The notes: generated by a model not told the origin, from the sequence alone. Positions 26,599 through 35,185 are shown, counted from the stretch's first letter. The stretch: 64,000 nt of DNA from Emticicia soli (GCF_037860775.1 NZ_JBBEWC010000007.1:248001-312000), one strand, 5' to 3'. Translations and numbers: made by a program.

Positions 26599-27812
26599 GA
26601 TACTTGCTATTACTTTTAGGATTTGTGGTATTTTCAAACGCTTTTAGTCAGAAGAAAACCACAGATGCCTATTTTCCGCCTTACAATAACTGGCAGCAAA
26701 AAAAGCCTGCCGAAATGGGTTTAAATGCTACAAAGATTGCCGAGGCAATCAGCTTTGCGGTTGAGAATGAATCTAAGAATCCCCGTAACATGGAAGTTTC
26801 GCATTACCAGAGTTTTGGTAAAGAACCCTTTGGTTTTGGCATAGGTCCGTTTGCAGAGAGGGGAGAACCAACGGGTGTGATTGTTTATAAAGGCTATCTC
26901 ATAGCGCAATGGGGTGAACCCAACAGATGCGATATGACGCATAGTGTTACCAAGAGTTTTCTCTCAACTACGGTTGGGCTGGCAGTAGATAAAGGGCTTA
27001 TTAAAAGTGTAAATGATACTGTGACAAACTATATGCCGCCTATCGAACTTTATGGTGAGCCTTTAAGTCGTTCTGCTGATGATTTTGGTAAACCTGAATT
27101 GTTAAACCTCTTCAATACTACGCATAATAAAACCATTACATGGGATGCGCTATTGAGACAAACCAGCGACTGGGAAGGTACACTTTGGGGAAAGCCCGAT
27201 TGGGCCGATAGACCTGATAAAGATGCTGCTCAGTGGCTCAATCGTACAAGAAATAAGCAAGGCACTGTATATGAGTACAACGATGTTCGGGTAAATGTGC
27301 TTGCTCTGGCGGCTCTAAGTGTTTGGCGTAAACCCCTACCACAAGTTTTGAAAGAAAACGTAATGGATAAAATCGGTGCCTCGAACACCTGGCGATGGAC
27401 GGGCTACAGAAACTCCTGGATAGTGCTTGATGGGCAGGCCGTGCAATCGGTGAGTGGAGGCGGGCATTGGGGTGGTGGTATGTTTATCAATGCTTACGAC
27501 ATGGCTCGTTTTGGTTTGCTGTCTTTGCATAGAGGAAAATGGAATGGCCAGCAATTGCTCTCTGAAAACTGGGTGAAACAAGCATTAACCCCAACTAAGC
27601 CAGAACCTACTTATGGCTATATGAATTGGTTTCTGAATACCGACAAGAAACTACTACCAAGTGCATCGGCAAATGTATTTTATCATTTGGGTAACGGTGC
27701 TAATATGGTGTATGTTGACCCAGACCATGAGCTGGTGATGGTTAGCCGCTGGATTAACACCAATGCGATGGATGGCCTTGTAAAAAAGGTACTAGAGGCC
27801 TTTGATAAATAA
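26595..27812 (+). CDS. Secreted serine hydrolase, beta-lactamase class C fold
   Basis: 405 residues with signal peptide (MRYLLLLLGFVVFSNAFSQ). The SxxK motif is SVTK (nucleophile Ser), the YxN-type motif is YEYNDVRVNVLAL, and HWGGGMFINAYDMARFGLL follows where the third motif is expected. Such proteins are esterases or peptidases rather than true antibiotic-inactivating enzymes. In this cluster an esterase acting on a polymer decoration is plausible, but that is inference from neighbours. Confidence 0.88.
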   Translation: MRYLLLLLGFVVFSNAFSQKKTTDAYFPPYNNWQQKKPAEMGLNATKIAEAISFAVENESKNPRNMEVSHYQSFGKEPFGFGIGPFAERGEPTGVIVYKGYLIAQWGEPNRCDMTHSVTKSFLSTTVGLAVDKGLIKSVNDTVTNYMPPIELYGEPLSRSADDFGKPELLNLFNTTHNKTITWDALLRQTSDWEGTLWGKPDWADRPDKDAAQWLNRTRNKQGTVYEYNDVRVNVLALAALSVWRKPLPQVLKENVMDKIGASNTWRWTGYRNSWIVLDGQAVQSVSGGGHWGGGMFINAYDMARFGLLSLHRGKWNGQQLLSENWVKQALTPTKPEPTYGYMNWFLNTDKKLLPSASANVFYHLGNGANMVYVDPDHELVMVSRWINTNAMDGLVKKVLEAFDK

Positions 27813-27844
27813 ATTTAACACTTTCAACCTATTTTAAGATTACA

Positions 27845-28603
27845 ATGAAAAAAGTATTTTGGTTTATTCTGCTTACAACCTTATCTTATTGCAGCTATGC
27901 ACAAACCGCTGCTGCCAAAAAAGAATTTTATGAGATTCGTACCTACGAACTTCGTTTTGGTTCGCCGGCTGCTAATCTTGAGAACTATATTAAAAACGCC
28001 CTAATACCAACGCTCAACAGATTGGGTGTGTCAAACGTAGGCGTGTTTAAAGAAATTGCTAAGTCAGAACCCGCAAAAATTTATGTTTTTATTCCGTATG
28101 CATCTATAGAGCAGTATGCTACTATAAACACACAGCTAAAATCTGATGCAAAATTCAAAGAAGCAAGTCAGGAATATAACAGTCTTATGCCTGATAAAGC
28201 GCCTTATGCCAGATATACTACTTCTCTACTTTCGGCATTTGATGGCCTGCCTAAAATGATTAAACCTACTGCTGAGCAACGTTTTTTTGAGCTAAGAACC
28301 TACGAGAGTTTTTCTGATGATGCTGCTCGTAGAAAAATAAAGATGTTTAATGATGATGAAATAAAGATTTTCTACAACACTAAATTAAACCCTGTTTTTT
28401 TCGGAGAAGTAGTAGCAGGTGAACACCAACCTTGTTTAACTTATATGCTGACCTTTAAAAATATGGAAGAAAGAGACACCAACTGGAAAGCCTTCAGTGC
28501 CGACCCTGACTGGAAAAGAGTATCTGCATTGCCTGAATACGCTAATACGGTATCAAGAATTATAAGAGTTTTTTTAGAACCAACCACCTATTCTCAAATT
28601 TAA
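27845..28603 (+). CDS. Secreted NIPSNAP-domain protein
   Basis: 252 residues with signal peptide (MKKVFWFILLTTLSYCSYAQ). Two NIPSNAP-like ferredoxin folds: FYEIRTYELRFGSPAANLEN (about 30-115) and FFELRTYESFSDDAARRKIK (about 145-245). NIPSNAP proteins have no settled function. It is the fourth gene of the secreted cluster, 4 bases before the ChbG-type gene. Confidence 0.88.
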   Translation: MKKVFWFILLTTLSYCSYAQTAAAKKEFYEIRTYELRFGSPAANLENYIKNALIPTLNRLGVSNVGVFKEIAKSEPAKIYVFIPYASIEQYATINTQLKSDAKFKEASQEYNSLMPDKAPYARYTTSLLSAFDGLPKMIKPTAEQRFFELRTYESFSDDAARRKIKMFNDDEIKIFYNTKLNPVFFGEVVAGEHQPCLTYMLTFKNMEERDTNWKAFSADPDWKRVSALPEYANTVSRIIRVFLEPTTYSQI

Positions 28604-28607
28604 GTTT

Positions 28608-29603
28608 ATGAAAACCATTTTATCCTTCCTCACAGGAGTTTTACTTACATTTCATGTAACAGCTCAAAACCAGACTTATGCCGAAAAACTGGGGTATCCG
28701 AAAGGTGCTAAGGTAATAATTATGCACGTTGATGACGTTGGTATGTCTTATGACTCAAACATTGGGGCTATCAAGGCAATGGAAGAGGGCGTTGCTAATT
28801 CGTTAAGTGTCATGATGCCTTGCCCGTGGGTGCCAGGATTCGTACATTACCTAAAAGAACATCCAAAAACAGATGCAGGCTTACATCTTACGCTTACTTC
28901 TGAATGGAAAGATTACCGCTGGGGGCCATTAGCGGGAAAAAGCAATGTGCCAAATCTGGTTGATGAAGAAGGTGCCATGTGGCGAAATGTGCAAAGTACC
29001 GCAAAAAATGCTTCTGCCGATGATATTGAAAAAGAAATCAGAAGCCAGTTAGACAGAGCCCGCACAATGGGTTTTCAACCAACACACATGGACTCGCACA
29101 TGGGTACGCTCTTTGCAAGACCTGATTTTCTGGAAAGATACCTGAAAGTGGGTATGGAGCAAAAAATCCCGGTGATGTTTCCGGGTGGGCACGACCACAT
29201 GATTATGAAAGAAATTGGTAGCGCTGGCCTTAAGTTAGAGCAGGCTCAGGCTATTGGTAAACAATTATGGGATGCAGGTCTACCTGTATTAGACGACCTT
29301 CACAACGTTAGTTATGAATGGAATCAGTTCAGAAATCAAAAAGTAAGCGACGATGTATTGCAAAAATATAAAACACAAAAATACATTGAGTCTTTTAAAG
29401 ATTTGCAGCCAGGCGTAACAATGGTAATTATGCACTGCACGGCTACCACCGAGGTTTTTGAACATATTTCAGACTCAGGCAATAACCGAAGAGGTGACTT
29501 ATTAGCTATGCTTGACCCTGCTTTGAAGAAGTATATCAAAGATAATAACATCATCATGACAACCTGGAGAGAGCTGAAAGAAAGAAGAGATAAGCTTAAA
29601 TAA
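28608..29603 (+). CDS. Secreted ChbG/YdjC-type carbohydrate deacetylase
   Basis: 331 residues with signal peptide ending in HVTAQ. The metal-site pattern of ChbG/HpnK deacetylases is present: IIMHVDDVGMSYDSN (Asp-Asp) near the start, GLHLTLTSEW, and THMDSHMGTLF with two His. These enzymes remove acetyl groups from amino sugars. It closes the five-gene cluster and is followed by a strong bidirectional terminator. Confidence 0.88.
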   Translation: MKTILSFLTGVLLTFHVTAQNQTYAEKLGYPKGAKVIIMHVDDVGMSYDSNIGAIKAMEEGVANSLSVMMPCPWVPGFVHYLKEHPKTDAGLHLTLTSEWKDYRWGPLAGKSNVPNLVDEEGAMWRNVQSTAKNASADDIEKEIRSQLDRARTMGFQPTHMDSHMGTLFARPDFLERYLKVGMEQKIPVMFPGGHDHMIMKEIGSAGLKLEQAQAIGKQLWDAGLPVLDDLHNVSYEWNQFRNQKVSDDVLQKYKTQKYIESFKDLQPGVTMVIMHCTATTEVFEHISDSGNNRRGDLLAMLDPALKKYIKDNNIIMTTWRELKERRDKLK

Positions 29604-29614
29604 GCATAAAAAAA

Positions 29615-29651
29615 ATTAAGGCTGAGTAAGTTTTCCTTTCTCAGCCTTAAT
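29615..29651. terminator. Bidirectional terminator between convergent genes
   Basis: A 12-bp perfect stem ATTAAGGCTGAG / CTCAGCCTTAAT (29615-29626 with 29640-29651). On the minus strand it is followed by eight T; on the plus strand the T run is weaker. It serves the ChbG-type gene and the FMN split-barrel gene, which end on either side. Confidence 0.85.
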
Positions 29652-29659
29652 GTGTGTAA

Positions 29660-30157
29660 TCAGAATTTCACCGTGCCGTATGCACCTTCGTCTGTATATT
29701 CTTTTCCGGTTACGAGCGTACTTATCATTTTTATGCCAACCACGAGTTTATTCGAATCACTATCCCAATATTCTGCTTCGTGTGCATTAACCTTAATCAA
29801 AGTAAGATTAGGGTCATCTTTTCCCTTCGGAAACCATGCTTTAGCAAGGGGTGTCCAGTATTCATCAATTTTTTTCGGGTCGTTTACTTCTGAGGCTTCA
29901 CCCATAATACAAACATAGGTATTATCAGAAGGCGAAGCGTAGCAAACACAAACATTTGCGTTGGCATTTATTTCGTCTATTTTACCTGAGTCTTTTTCGG
30001 TCAGAAACCATATATTTCCATCTTTGTCCATACCCTGAGTACCCATAGGTCTGCTATGAATATGTCCATTTTTTGCGTGGGTACAAAGCATGGCAAAATT
30101 TATGTCTTTTACCATCTCACGAATATCCTCCTGCGTTTTTTTTTCTTCGTTTTTCAT
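29660..30157 (-). CDS. Pyridoxamine-phosphate-oxidase-fold (FMN split barrel) general stress protein
   Basis: 165 residues without signal peptide. FAMLCTHAKNGHIHSRPMG and GNIWFLTEKDSGKIDEINAN are the FMN-binding strands of the general stress protein 26 group; ANVCVCYASPSDNTYVCIMG follows. It probably binds a flavin or related cofactor in stress physiology; its reaction is unknown. It is divergent from the DUF2383 gene and marks the left edge of the stress island. Confidence 0.88.
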   Translation of the reverse strand: MKNEEKKTQEDIREMVKDINFAMLCTHAKNGHIHSRPMGTQGMDKDGNIWFLTEKDSGKIDEINANANVCVCYASPSDNTYVCIMGEASEVNDPKKIDEYWTPLAKAWFPKGKDDPNLTLIKVNAHEAEYWDSDSNKLVVGIKMISTLVTGKEYTDEGAYGTVKF

Positions 30158-30302
30158 TCTATTTCTATGCTTTATGTGGATGCCTTAAGATGCAAAAAAT
30201 GTGTTCCACCCATTAAGATTTTACTTAAGCTTAATATAGCCCAAATTAGTGAGTAACATTAGCAACAGTAATTTGAGTAACAAAATACTCACCATTTATG
30301 AT

Positions 30303-30318
30303 TATGATTTAAATCATA
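30303..30318. promoter_or_regulatory. 16-bp palindrome resembling an Fnr/Crp-type box
   Basis: TATGATTT followed by its exact reverse complement AAATCATA. The core TGAT-N4-ATCA resembles the Fnr/Crp half-site pair. It lies 77 bases before the DUF2383 start, in the divergent gap; the same gap has GAGTAAC twice (30251 and 30275) and GTGAGTA/TACTCAC inverted. The remaining sequence is featureless AT-rich DNA. Confidence 0.45.
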
Positions 30319-30394
30319 CTATGGAATGATTTTTTATATAGTAAAAGAAATGTGTTTCACCCAAATTTACATTCAAGTTAAACATTTTGCATCC

Positions 30395-30862
30395 ATGGAC
30401 AAGTTAAGTGATGAAGCCTTAAGAAGTCTGATACAACTCCGGGAAATAAATGCTGTGAGAGTAAAAGGTTATCAGAAGGCTGTTGACATGATTAAAAACG
30501 GAAATTCGAAAAAGTATTTTCAGATTAAAATCGATGAAACTATCGATCTGACCGAGTGTATCAACCGCTCGATTGAGGGAGTAAATTTTGGGCAATCAAA
30601 ACCAAATAAAGTAGAGGCCGAAAGACCCCACCAGTCTCAGTTTTATTTTACAATGGCGGCAGCCACTACTAATCCACGTACAGTAGCTTTATCTTGCCAA
30701 TTAGGTGATAAATTCGCTGAGAAGGCTTATGAATCAGCTTTAAGTGCGCTTCAGTTTCTGACTTTGCCAGAATTATTGAGTGCTTTGGGTAAGCAGGTTG
30801 CAAGCCTTCGTAAGTCTATTGAATCAACCCGTGAGGCTTTTGATTTGGCATTACCTTATTAA
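30395..30862 (+). CDS. DUF2383/PA2169-type four-helix-bundle protein
   Basis: 155 residues from the ATG at 30395; the in-frame start at 30326 adds an unlikely hydrophobic-basic tail. Almost entirely helical: ALRSLIQLREINAVRVKGYQ, IDETIDLTECINRSIEGVNF and ELLSALGKQVASLRKSIEST. This spacing fits the ferritin-like DUF2383 group, often found with stress genes; no full set of iron ligands can be confirmed. It lies 36 bases upstream of the FAD oxidoreductase gene. Confidence 0.7.
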   Translation: MDKLSDEALRSLIQLREINAVRVKGYQKAVDMIKNGNSKKYFQIKIDETIDLTECINRSIEGVNFGQSKPNKVEAERPHQSQFYFTMAAATTNPRTVALSCQLGDKFAEKAYESALSALQFLTLPELLSALGKQVASLRKSIESTREAFDLALPY

Positions 30863-30898
30863 CACACAACTGCAAGTTTTAATTATTTACACAACTAC
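30863..30898 (+). promoter_or_regulatory. Pair of ACACAAC motifs directly before the FAD oxidoreductase start
   Basis: The 36-base gap contains CACACAAC and TACACAAC 25 bases apart; the second ends 5 bases before the ATG. Read on the complement it has the order GTTGTGT, AT-rich spacer, CTTG, then TTGTGTG, the same order and spacing as the units of the repeat array at 35.3-35.6 kb. Confidence 0.45.
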
Positions 30899-32101
30899 AT
30901 GGATTTAAGAACCGAGTCACCATTTTGGTTGATGAATAGCGGTATTGTACGTTCGTACCCTTCCATCAAGCAATCTTCTTCTACCGACATCGCTATTATG
31001 GGTGGTGGAATTACCGGAGCCTTAATTGCTTATTACCTAACACAAGAGGGTATTCCGGCAGTTTTACTTGACAAACGAAAAATCGGCATGGGCAGTACAT
31101 GTGCCAGTACAGCATTGTTGCAATACGAAATTGATACACCCTTAGGTGAGCTCACTAAATTTGTAGGCGAAAAAAACGCTAATCAAAGTTACCTGATGTG
31201 TATAGAGGCAATTGAGAAAATTCAAAAGATAACCCAATCTCTGGCATCAGATGTAGGCTTTTCGTTAAAGAAAAGCTTTTATTATGCTTCTGGCAGTAAA
31301 GATGTAAAGGAAATAGAGACTGAATATAGGCTAAGAAAAAATATTGGAATTGAGTTGGAAATGCTAACGAAGCAGGATATTGCTTCGTTATTTCCGTTTT
31401 CTGCGCCTGCTGGCTTGTTATCTGAGACTGGCGCACAGATTGATGCTTACTTATTTACCCACGAACTGCTGAATACTTCTATTAGCAATGGTTTGCAAGT
31501 ATTTGACAAAACCGAAGTAGTAGAAATTAATCATCACAAAACTGGTGTTGAGCTTAAAACTAATTATGGTGAAACCATCAAAGCCAAAAAGCTAATTATA
31601 GCTTGTGGTTATGAGTCGCAGGGGTATTTGTCAAAAAAAGTTGTTGATTTCAATTCTTCGTTCGCCATTGTCAGTGAGCCCTTTGGGAACAGTAATTTAT
31701 GGCATCAGAATGCCCTGATATGGGAAACTGCACGACCGTATCTTTATATGCGTACCACCGACGATAATCGTATTCTGATAGGAGGCAAAGACGAACCATT
31801 TTATAACCCTGAGAAAAGAGATAAGCTAAAAGATAAAAAAGCGCTTGAACTACAAAAAGCATTTCAAAAGAAATTTCCTGATTTAGATTTCAGAATAGAT
31901 TTTTCGTGGGCAGGTACTTTTGCCGAAACCAAAGATGGTTTACCCTATATCGGGCAAGTGAAAGAGCATCCTAACACTTATTTTGCCTTAGGGTTCGGAG
32001 GAAATGGCATTGTATTCAGCCAAATTGCAGCCGAGGTTATAAGAGATACCTTGATTGGGAAAAAACACATCGGAACGAATATCTTTAAGTTTGACAGGTA
32101 G
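30899..32101 (+). CDS. FAD-dependent oxidoreductase (DAO family)
   Basis: 400 residues. The dinucleotide fold is IAIMGGGITGALIAYYLTQ, followed by GMGSTCASTALLQYE, where the flavin-binding Ser/Thr cluster lies; near the C-terminus, WAGTFAETKDGLPYIG and YFALGFGGNGIVFSQIAAEV are the DAO signatures. It probably oxidises an amino or amine substrate; the substrate is unknown. Its position among stress proteins suggests a role in redox or osmoprotectant metabolism, which is inference. Confidence 0.9.
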   Translation: MDLRTESPFWLMNSGIVRSYPSIKQSSSTDIAIMGGGITGALIAYYLTQEGIPAVLLDKRKIGMGSTCASTALLQYEIDTPLGELTKFVGEKNANQSYLMCIEAIEKIQKITQSLASDVGFSLKKSFYYASGSKDVKEIETEYRLRKNIGIELEMLTKQDIASLFPFSAPAGLLSETGAQIDAYLFTHELLNTSISNGLQVFDKTEVVEINHHKTGVELKTNYGETIKAKKLIIACGYESQGYLSKKVVDFNSSFAIVSEPFGNSNLWHQNALIWETARPYLYMRTTDDNRILIGGKDEPFYNPEKRDKLKDKKALELQKAFQKKFPDLDFRIDFSWAGTFAETKDGLPYIGQVKEHPNTYFALGFGGNGIVFSQIAAEVIRDTLIGKKHIGTNIFKFDR

Positions 32102-32149
32102 GTATAGTTTTTTAGTGTACTAGCGTATATTTAAATAAACTTTAATGCT

Positions 32150-32995
32150 ATGAAAAAACATGAAAGAGAAATTGATAATGCGGCTTCGGAAGAGAAGCGC
32201 ATGAAAGACAAGCCAGTATTTGAAAGGCCATACGACAGACAAACACAAAGATTAAAGAACAAAATAGCACTTATTACCGGAGGTGATAGCGGTATTGGGC
32301 GTGCGGTAAGTATTGCTTTTGCCAGAGAAGGAGCAAACGTGGCTATTGTGTATAAGAAAAACGATGCAGACGCAGAAGAAACCAAAAAGCTGGTAGAAGA
32401 GAAGGGAACAAAAGCATTACTCATAGAATCGGATATCAGCAATGAAGAAAATTGCAACGAGATAATTGAAAAGGTGATACGGGAGTGGGGTAAGCTGGAT
32501 ATTCTGGTAAACAATGCTGCTGTTCAGTTTCCGCAGAAAGAAGTAGAAGACATAAGTGCCGACCAGATGAAACAGACTTTTGAGACTAACATTTTCTCAA
32601 ACTTTTATCTTGTTAAGGCGGCTTTGCCGCATCTTAAAAAAGGCAGCTCTATTATTAATACAGCCTCTGTGGTTGCTTATCGAGGTAATCCTTTATTACT
32701 CGATTATTCGTCTACTAAAGGTGCTATTGTGGCCTTTACACGTACATTGTCTGGTATGTTGGCCGATAAGAAGATACGAGTAAATGCAGTAGCTCCCGGG
32801 CCTATCTGGACTCCGCTCATTGTTTCTACTTTTACAAAAGAACACCAGCGGAAATTTGGTAAGGATACACCCATGAAAAGACCCGGACAACCTGCCGAAG
32901 TAGCACCGGCTTATGTTTTTCTGGCATCAGAAGATGCAAGTTATATTAGCGGACAAGTGATACATATCAATGGTGGCGAGCCTGTAAACGGATAA
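32150..32995 (+). CDS. Short-chain dehydrogenase, YghA/general stress protein 39 type
   Basis: 281 residues with an N-terminal extension (EKRMKDKPVFERPYDRQTQR) typical of the YghA/Gsp39 group. The NAD(P) motif is TGGDSGIGRA, then NNAAVQF, the catalytic YSSTK, and PGPIWTPL. It reduces or oxidises an alcohol or aldehyde; the physiological substrate is unknown. It lies just before the MITE-like element and within the stress island. Confidence 0.92.
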   Translation: MKKHEREIDNAASEEKRMKDKPVFERPYDRQTQRLKNKIALITGGDSGIGRAVSIAFAREGANVAIVYKKNDADAEETKKLVEEKGTKALLIESDISNEENCNEIIEKVIREWGKLDILVNNAAVQFPQKEVEDISADQMKQTFETNIFSNFYLVKAALPHLKKGSSIINTASVVAYRGNPLLLDYSSTKGAIVAFTRTLSGMLADKKIRVNAVAPGPIWTPLIVSTFTKEHQRKFGKDTPMKRPGQPAEVAPAYVFLASEDASYISGQVIHINGGEPVNG

Positions 32996-33019
32996 TGCGA
33001 AGATTTATGCTTAATACAT

Positions 33020-33165
33020 GAGGCTGTCTCAAAAGAAAACTGCACAAAATATTATTTGGTAAGGCTTCGACCCCAAACCCCAACCCCTCTCCCCAACAAT
33101 GGGGAGGGTTAGGGTGGGGTCTTCCCCAAATATTATTTGGTATAGAAAACTTTTGAGACAGCCCC
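33020..33165. mobile_element. 146-bp MITE-like element with inverted ends
   Basis: Ends GAGGCTGTCTCAAAAG (33020-33035) and CTTTTGAGACAGCCCC (33150-33165) are inverse copies with one mismatch over 16 bases. Inside are two direct 15-bp copies of AAATATTATTTGGTA (33047-33061 and 33128-33142) and a GC-rich hairpin centred at about 33094 (CTCTCCCC / GGGGAG with CCCAACC / GGGTGGGG around it). No coding capacity. Flanks share only AT, so a target duplication is not shown. It lies between convergent genes and may also stop transcription. The parent transposase is not in the window. Confidence 0.7.
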
Positions 33166-33193
33166 ATTAGCTCAAATAACAGATGTAATAGTG

Positions 33194-33733
33194 CTATTCC
33201 AGGGCTGCCTCCTCATTGATGTGCGCCTCTGCCAGTTCAGTTAGTTTATGGTCTGCTTCACCTTCTTCATCTAAAGTTGTTTGTAATATTTCTGCCACTT
33301 CAAAATGGCCTAAAATACGGGCAATATTACGTAATGTACCATAAGAGGCTATTTCGTAATGCTCAACTTTTTGTGCAGCCATTATTAAGCCACAATCTCT
33401 TACAAAACTTTTGGTGTCAGTTGAGGCTATAATTTCGTCTCCTTCGTGCAATAAGCCTTCCATAGCCGGGCATTTTTTCGACTGAACTTTTTCACCAATA
33501 ATTTCAAATACTCTTTCAAGCCGGTTTACATGTTTTTCGGTTTCGGCATGATGAGTATTAAATGCCATTTTTAAGTCTTCTGAAGTAGCCGCCTTCGACA
33601 TCTTAGGAAGAGCTTTTATCAGATGGCTTTCGGCCCAGTACAGGTCTTTTAGTCCATCCACAAAAAGTGTTTTTAATTTTTCACCATCGTTCTCCGAAAA
33701 CTTCGAACTTAAACTTTGATTTGGATTTTTCAT
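33194..33733 (-). CDS. YciE/YciF-type ferritin-like protein (DUF892)
   Basis: 179 residues, all helical: LKTLFVDGLKDLYWAESHLI, FNTHHAETEKHVNRLERVFE, LIMAAQKVEHYEIASYGTLR and EILQTTLDEEGEADHKL. The Glu and His residues (E in YWAE, HHAETEKH, KVEHYE, DEEGEADH) match the di-iron layout of this family. It is expected to bind iron in stress response. Its downstream side is the MITE-like element. Confidence 0.92.
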   Translation of the reverse strand: MKNPNQSLSSKFSENDGEKLKTLFVDGLKDLYWAESHLIKALPKMSKAATSEDLKMAFNTHHAETEKHVNRLERVFEIIGEKVQSKKCPAMEGLLHEGDEIIASTDTKSFVRDCGLIMAAQKVEHYEIASYGTLRNIARILGHFEVAEILQTTLDEEGEADHKLTELAEAHINEEAALE

Positions 33734-34124
33734 GATTCCCTGAATTTTAATTAATTAAAAAATAAGAGAAGTACTTATGACTTTTATAAGTTAACAAAAA
33801 AAATGTACCATCATAATTTGGATTATTTCTTGTTTAAGGGTAGGTATTAATATTCCTCACGACATTAAAAGTTTTAATTGCATGAGGTAAAAAGTCCTCA
33901 AATAAAGAGACGCTTAATGTTTGCTTTTTGAGCTTATTATATAAATTCGAATTACGTATATGTATTTTTGTAAGTTATTGGTTTATAGTTGTTTACGGGG
34001 TTGTTTTATGTAGGTAAAAACGAATCTTTTTTGAATATTTTATGTTTTAATTATAGGGTATTTTCTGCCTAAAGAATACCCTCACTACGCCACACGTTTC
34101 ATGTATTTAACCAAGCTGTTTAAA
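33734..34124. other. Intergenic region with alternative hairpins
   Basis: No gene is seen. CCTCA at 33855-33859 can pair with TGAGG at 33883-33887, and that same TGAGG can instead pair with CCTCA at 33896-33900; between them lies the 15-base dyad ATTAAAA-G-TTTTAAT (33864-33878). The rest is AT-rich. It must hold the promoters of the divergent DUF892 gene and the unknown gene at 34125. Confidence 0.4.
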
Positions 34125-35156
34125 ATGGAAAATGTAGAAAGAAATTCAGTAATTAAAAATTACCAGTCAGGGAAATTGACAATGATGGATGCTTCGTCGA
34201 TACCGGCGCAGGTCTTCTTCAATCATTTCGAAGCCATTTATCGGAATATTGATAAAGCCAACGAAATGAGCCAGATTACATCCTTACCTTTCTGGAAGAA
34301 ATTTAAACCCTTTATAAATGATAACAGGGTTAATTATATTAAATCAATGATGCTCAATGCCTGGAACACCGAGTATGCCTTAAGAAGTGTGGTAAAAACA
34401 CCTGAGTCTCAGGTTATGAACAGTTCTTTGCACTGGACATTCCCACAGGCTTATTTCAGTGTCTTTTACTCAATAAGAGCATTAATGGGTACACAAGGCA
34501 TTTATACAGCCGACGAAGGCGCTTTAGCCAAACGAATGGCTACTTGGGTTGAGCATGGGGTTTATCCGGCTTCTTTGGGCTATTATAGCTCAGGTAATTA
34601 TAACGAATTTAAGATTCACCGTTTGCCAAAGGCCACCGTGATACCGAGTGTTGATTATTTGCGAGACGAGGAAGATGTGGCCTCTCATGTAGCTCAGTTT
34701 TTAAAAACTACTCGTACACTAAAAGCCAAGAAATTACGTGAGCAGATACAGGGCAATGAAGACACTGCTTTGAAGAATAAAAAGACGGGTGACCCTATTT
34801 TGAAGTTTTCGAAACAAGATTGGGAAAAGATAACTTCTCAGATACCAGTAACTACTGTTTTTGATTTATTGGGCCGTCTTAAATACTCAGAAAATAACCG
34901 GGAAATTGAGCGTTATCTTAATGCCAATATCGCATTCGATGCATTTCATGATTCTTTGATAGGTATTGTTTATTACCTCAATCTTGTGCACGAAACCTAT
35001 CTGGTAAAAGCTTTAGGTATGGAAACCTACCAAAAATTGCTCAACGAAATGCCGGTTTACTTAAGAGAGGGTTTTGCTTTTGAAAGATTCAACCAGCTTA
35101 TAAAACCTCAATTGCTTACCAAAGCGGTTTATAACAAAAAGCAATTGGCTGCATAA
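34125..35156 (+). CDS. Unknown all-helical protein next to the repeat array
   Basis: 343 residues from the ATG at 34125; an in-frame ATG at 34101 (8 residues more) is possible. I do not recognise the family. No signal peptide or membrane segment. It is rich in helices, with LHWTFPQAYFSVFYSIRAL (about residue 105-125) resembling the YxxxF-type helix of HEPN-like domains only loosely, a basic middle (TRTLKAKKLREQIQGN) and a C-terminal helix set (FHDSLIGIVYYLNLVHETYL). A conserved RxxxxH motif is not evident. It ends with its own terminator, then the promoter of the repeat RNA begins. A functional pairing with that RNA is possible but untested. Confidence 0.75.
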   Translation: MENVERNSVIKNYQSGKLTMMDASSIPAQVFFNHFEAIYRNIDKANEMSQITSLPFWKKFKPFINDNRVNYIKSMMLNAWNTEYALRSVVKTPESQVMNSSLHWTFPQAYFSVFYSIRALMGTQGIYTADEGALAKRMATWVEHGVYPASLGYYSSGNYNEFKIHRLPKATVIPSVDYLRDEEDVASHVAQFLKTTRTLKAKKLREQIQGNEDTALKNKKTGDPILKFSKQDWEKITSQIPVTTVFDLLGRLKYSENNREIERYLNANIAFDAFHDSLIGIVYYLNLVHETYLVKALGMETYQKLLNEMPVYLREGFAFERFNQLIKPQLLTKAVYNKKQLAA

Positions 35157-35185
35157 TAGATTTCTTACATGATGGGCATAAAAAT

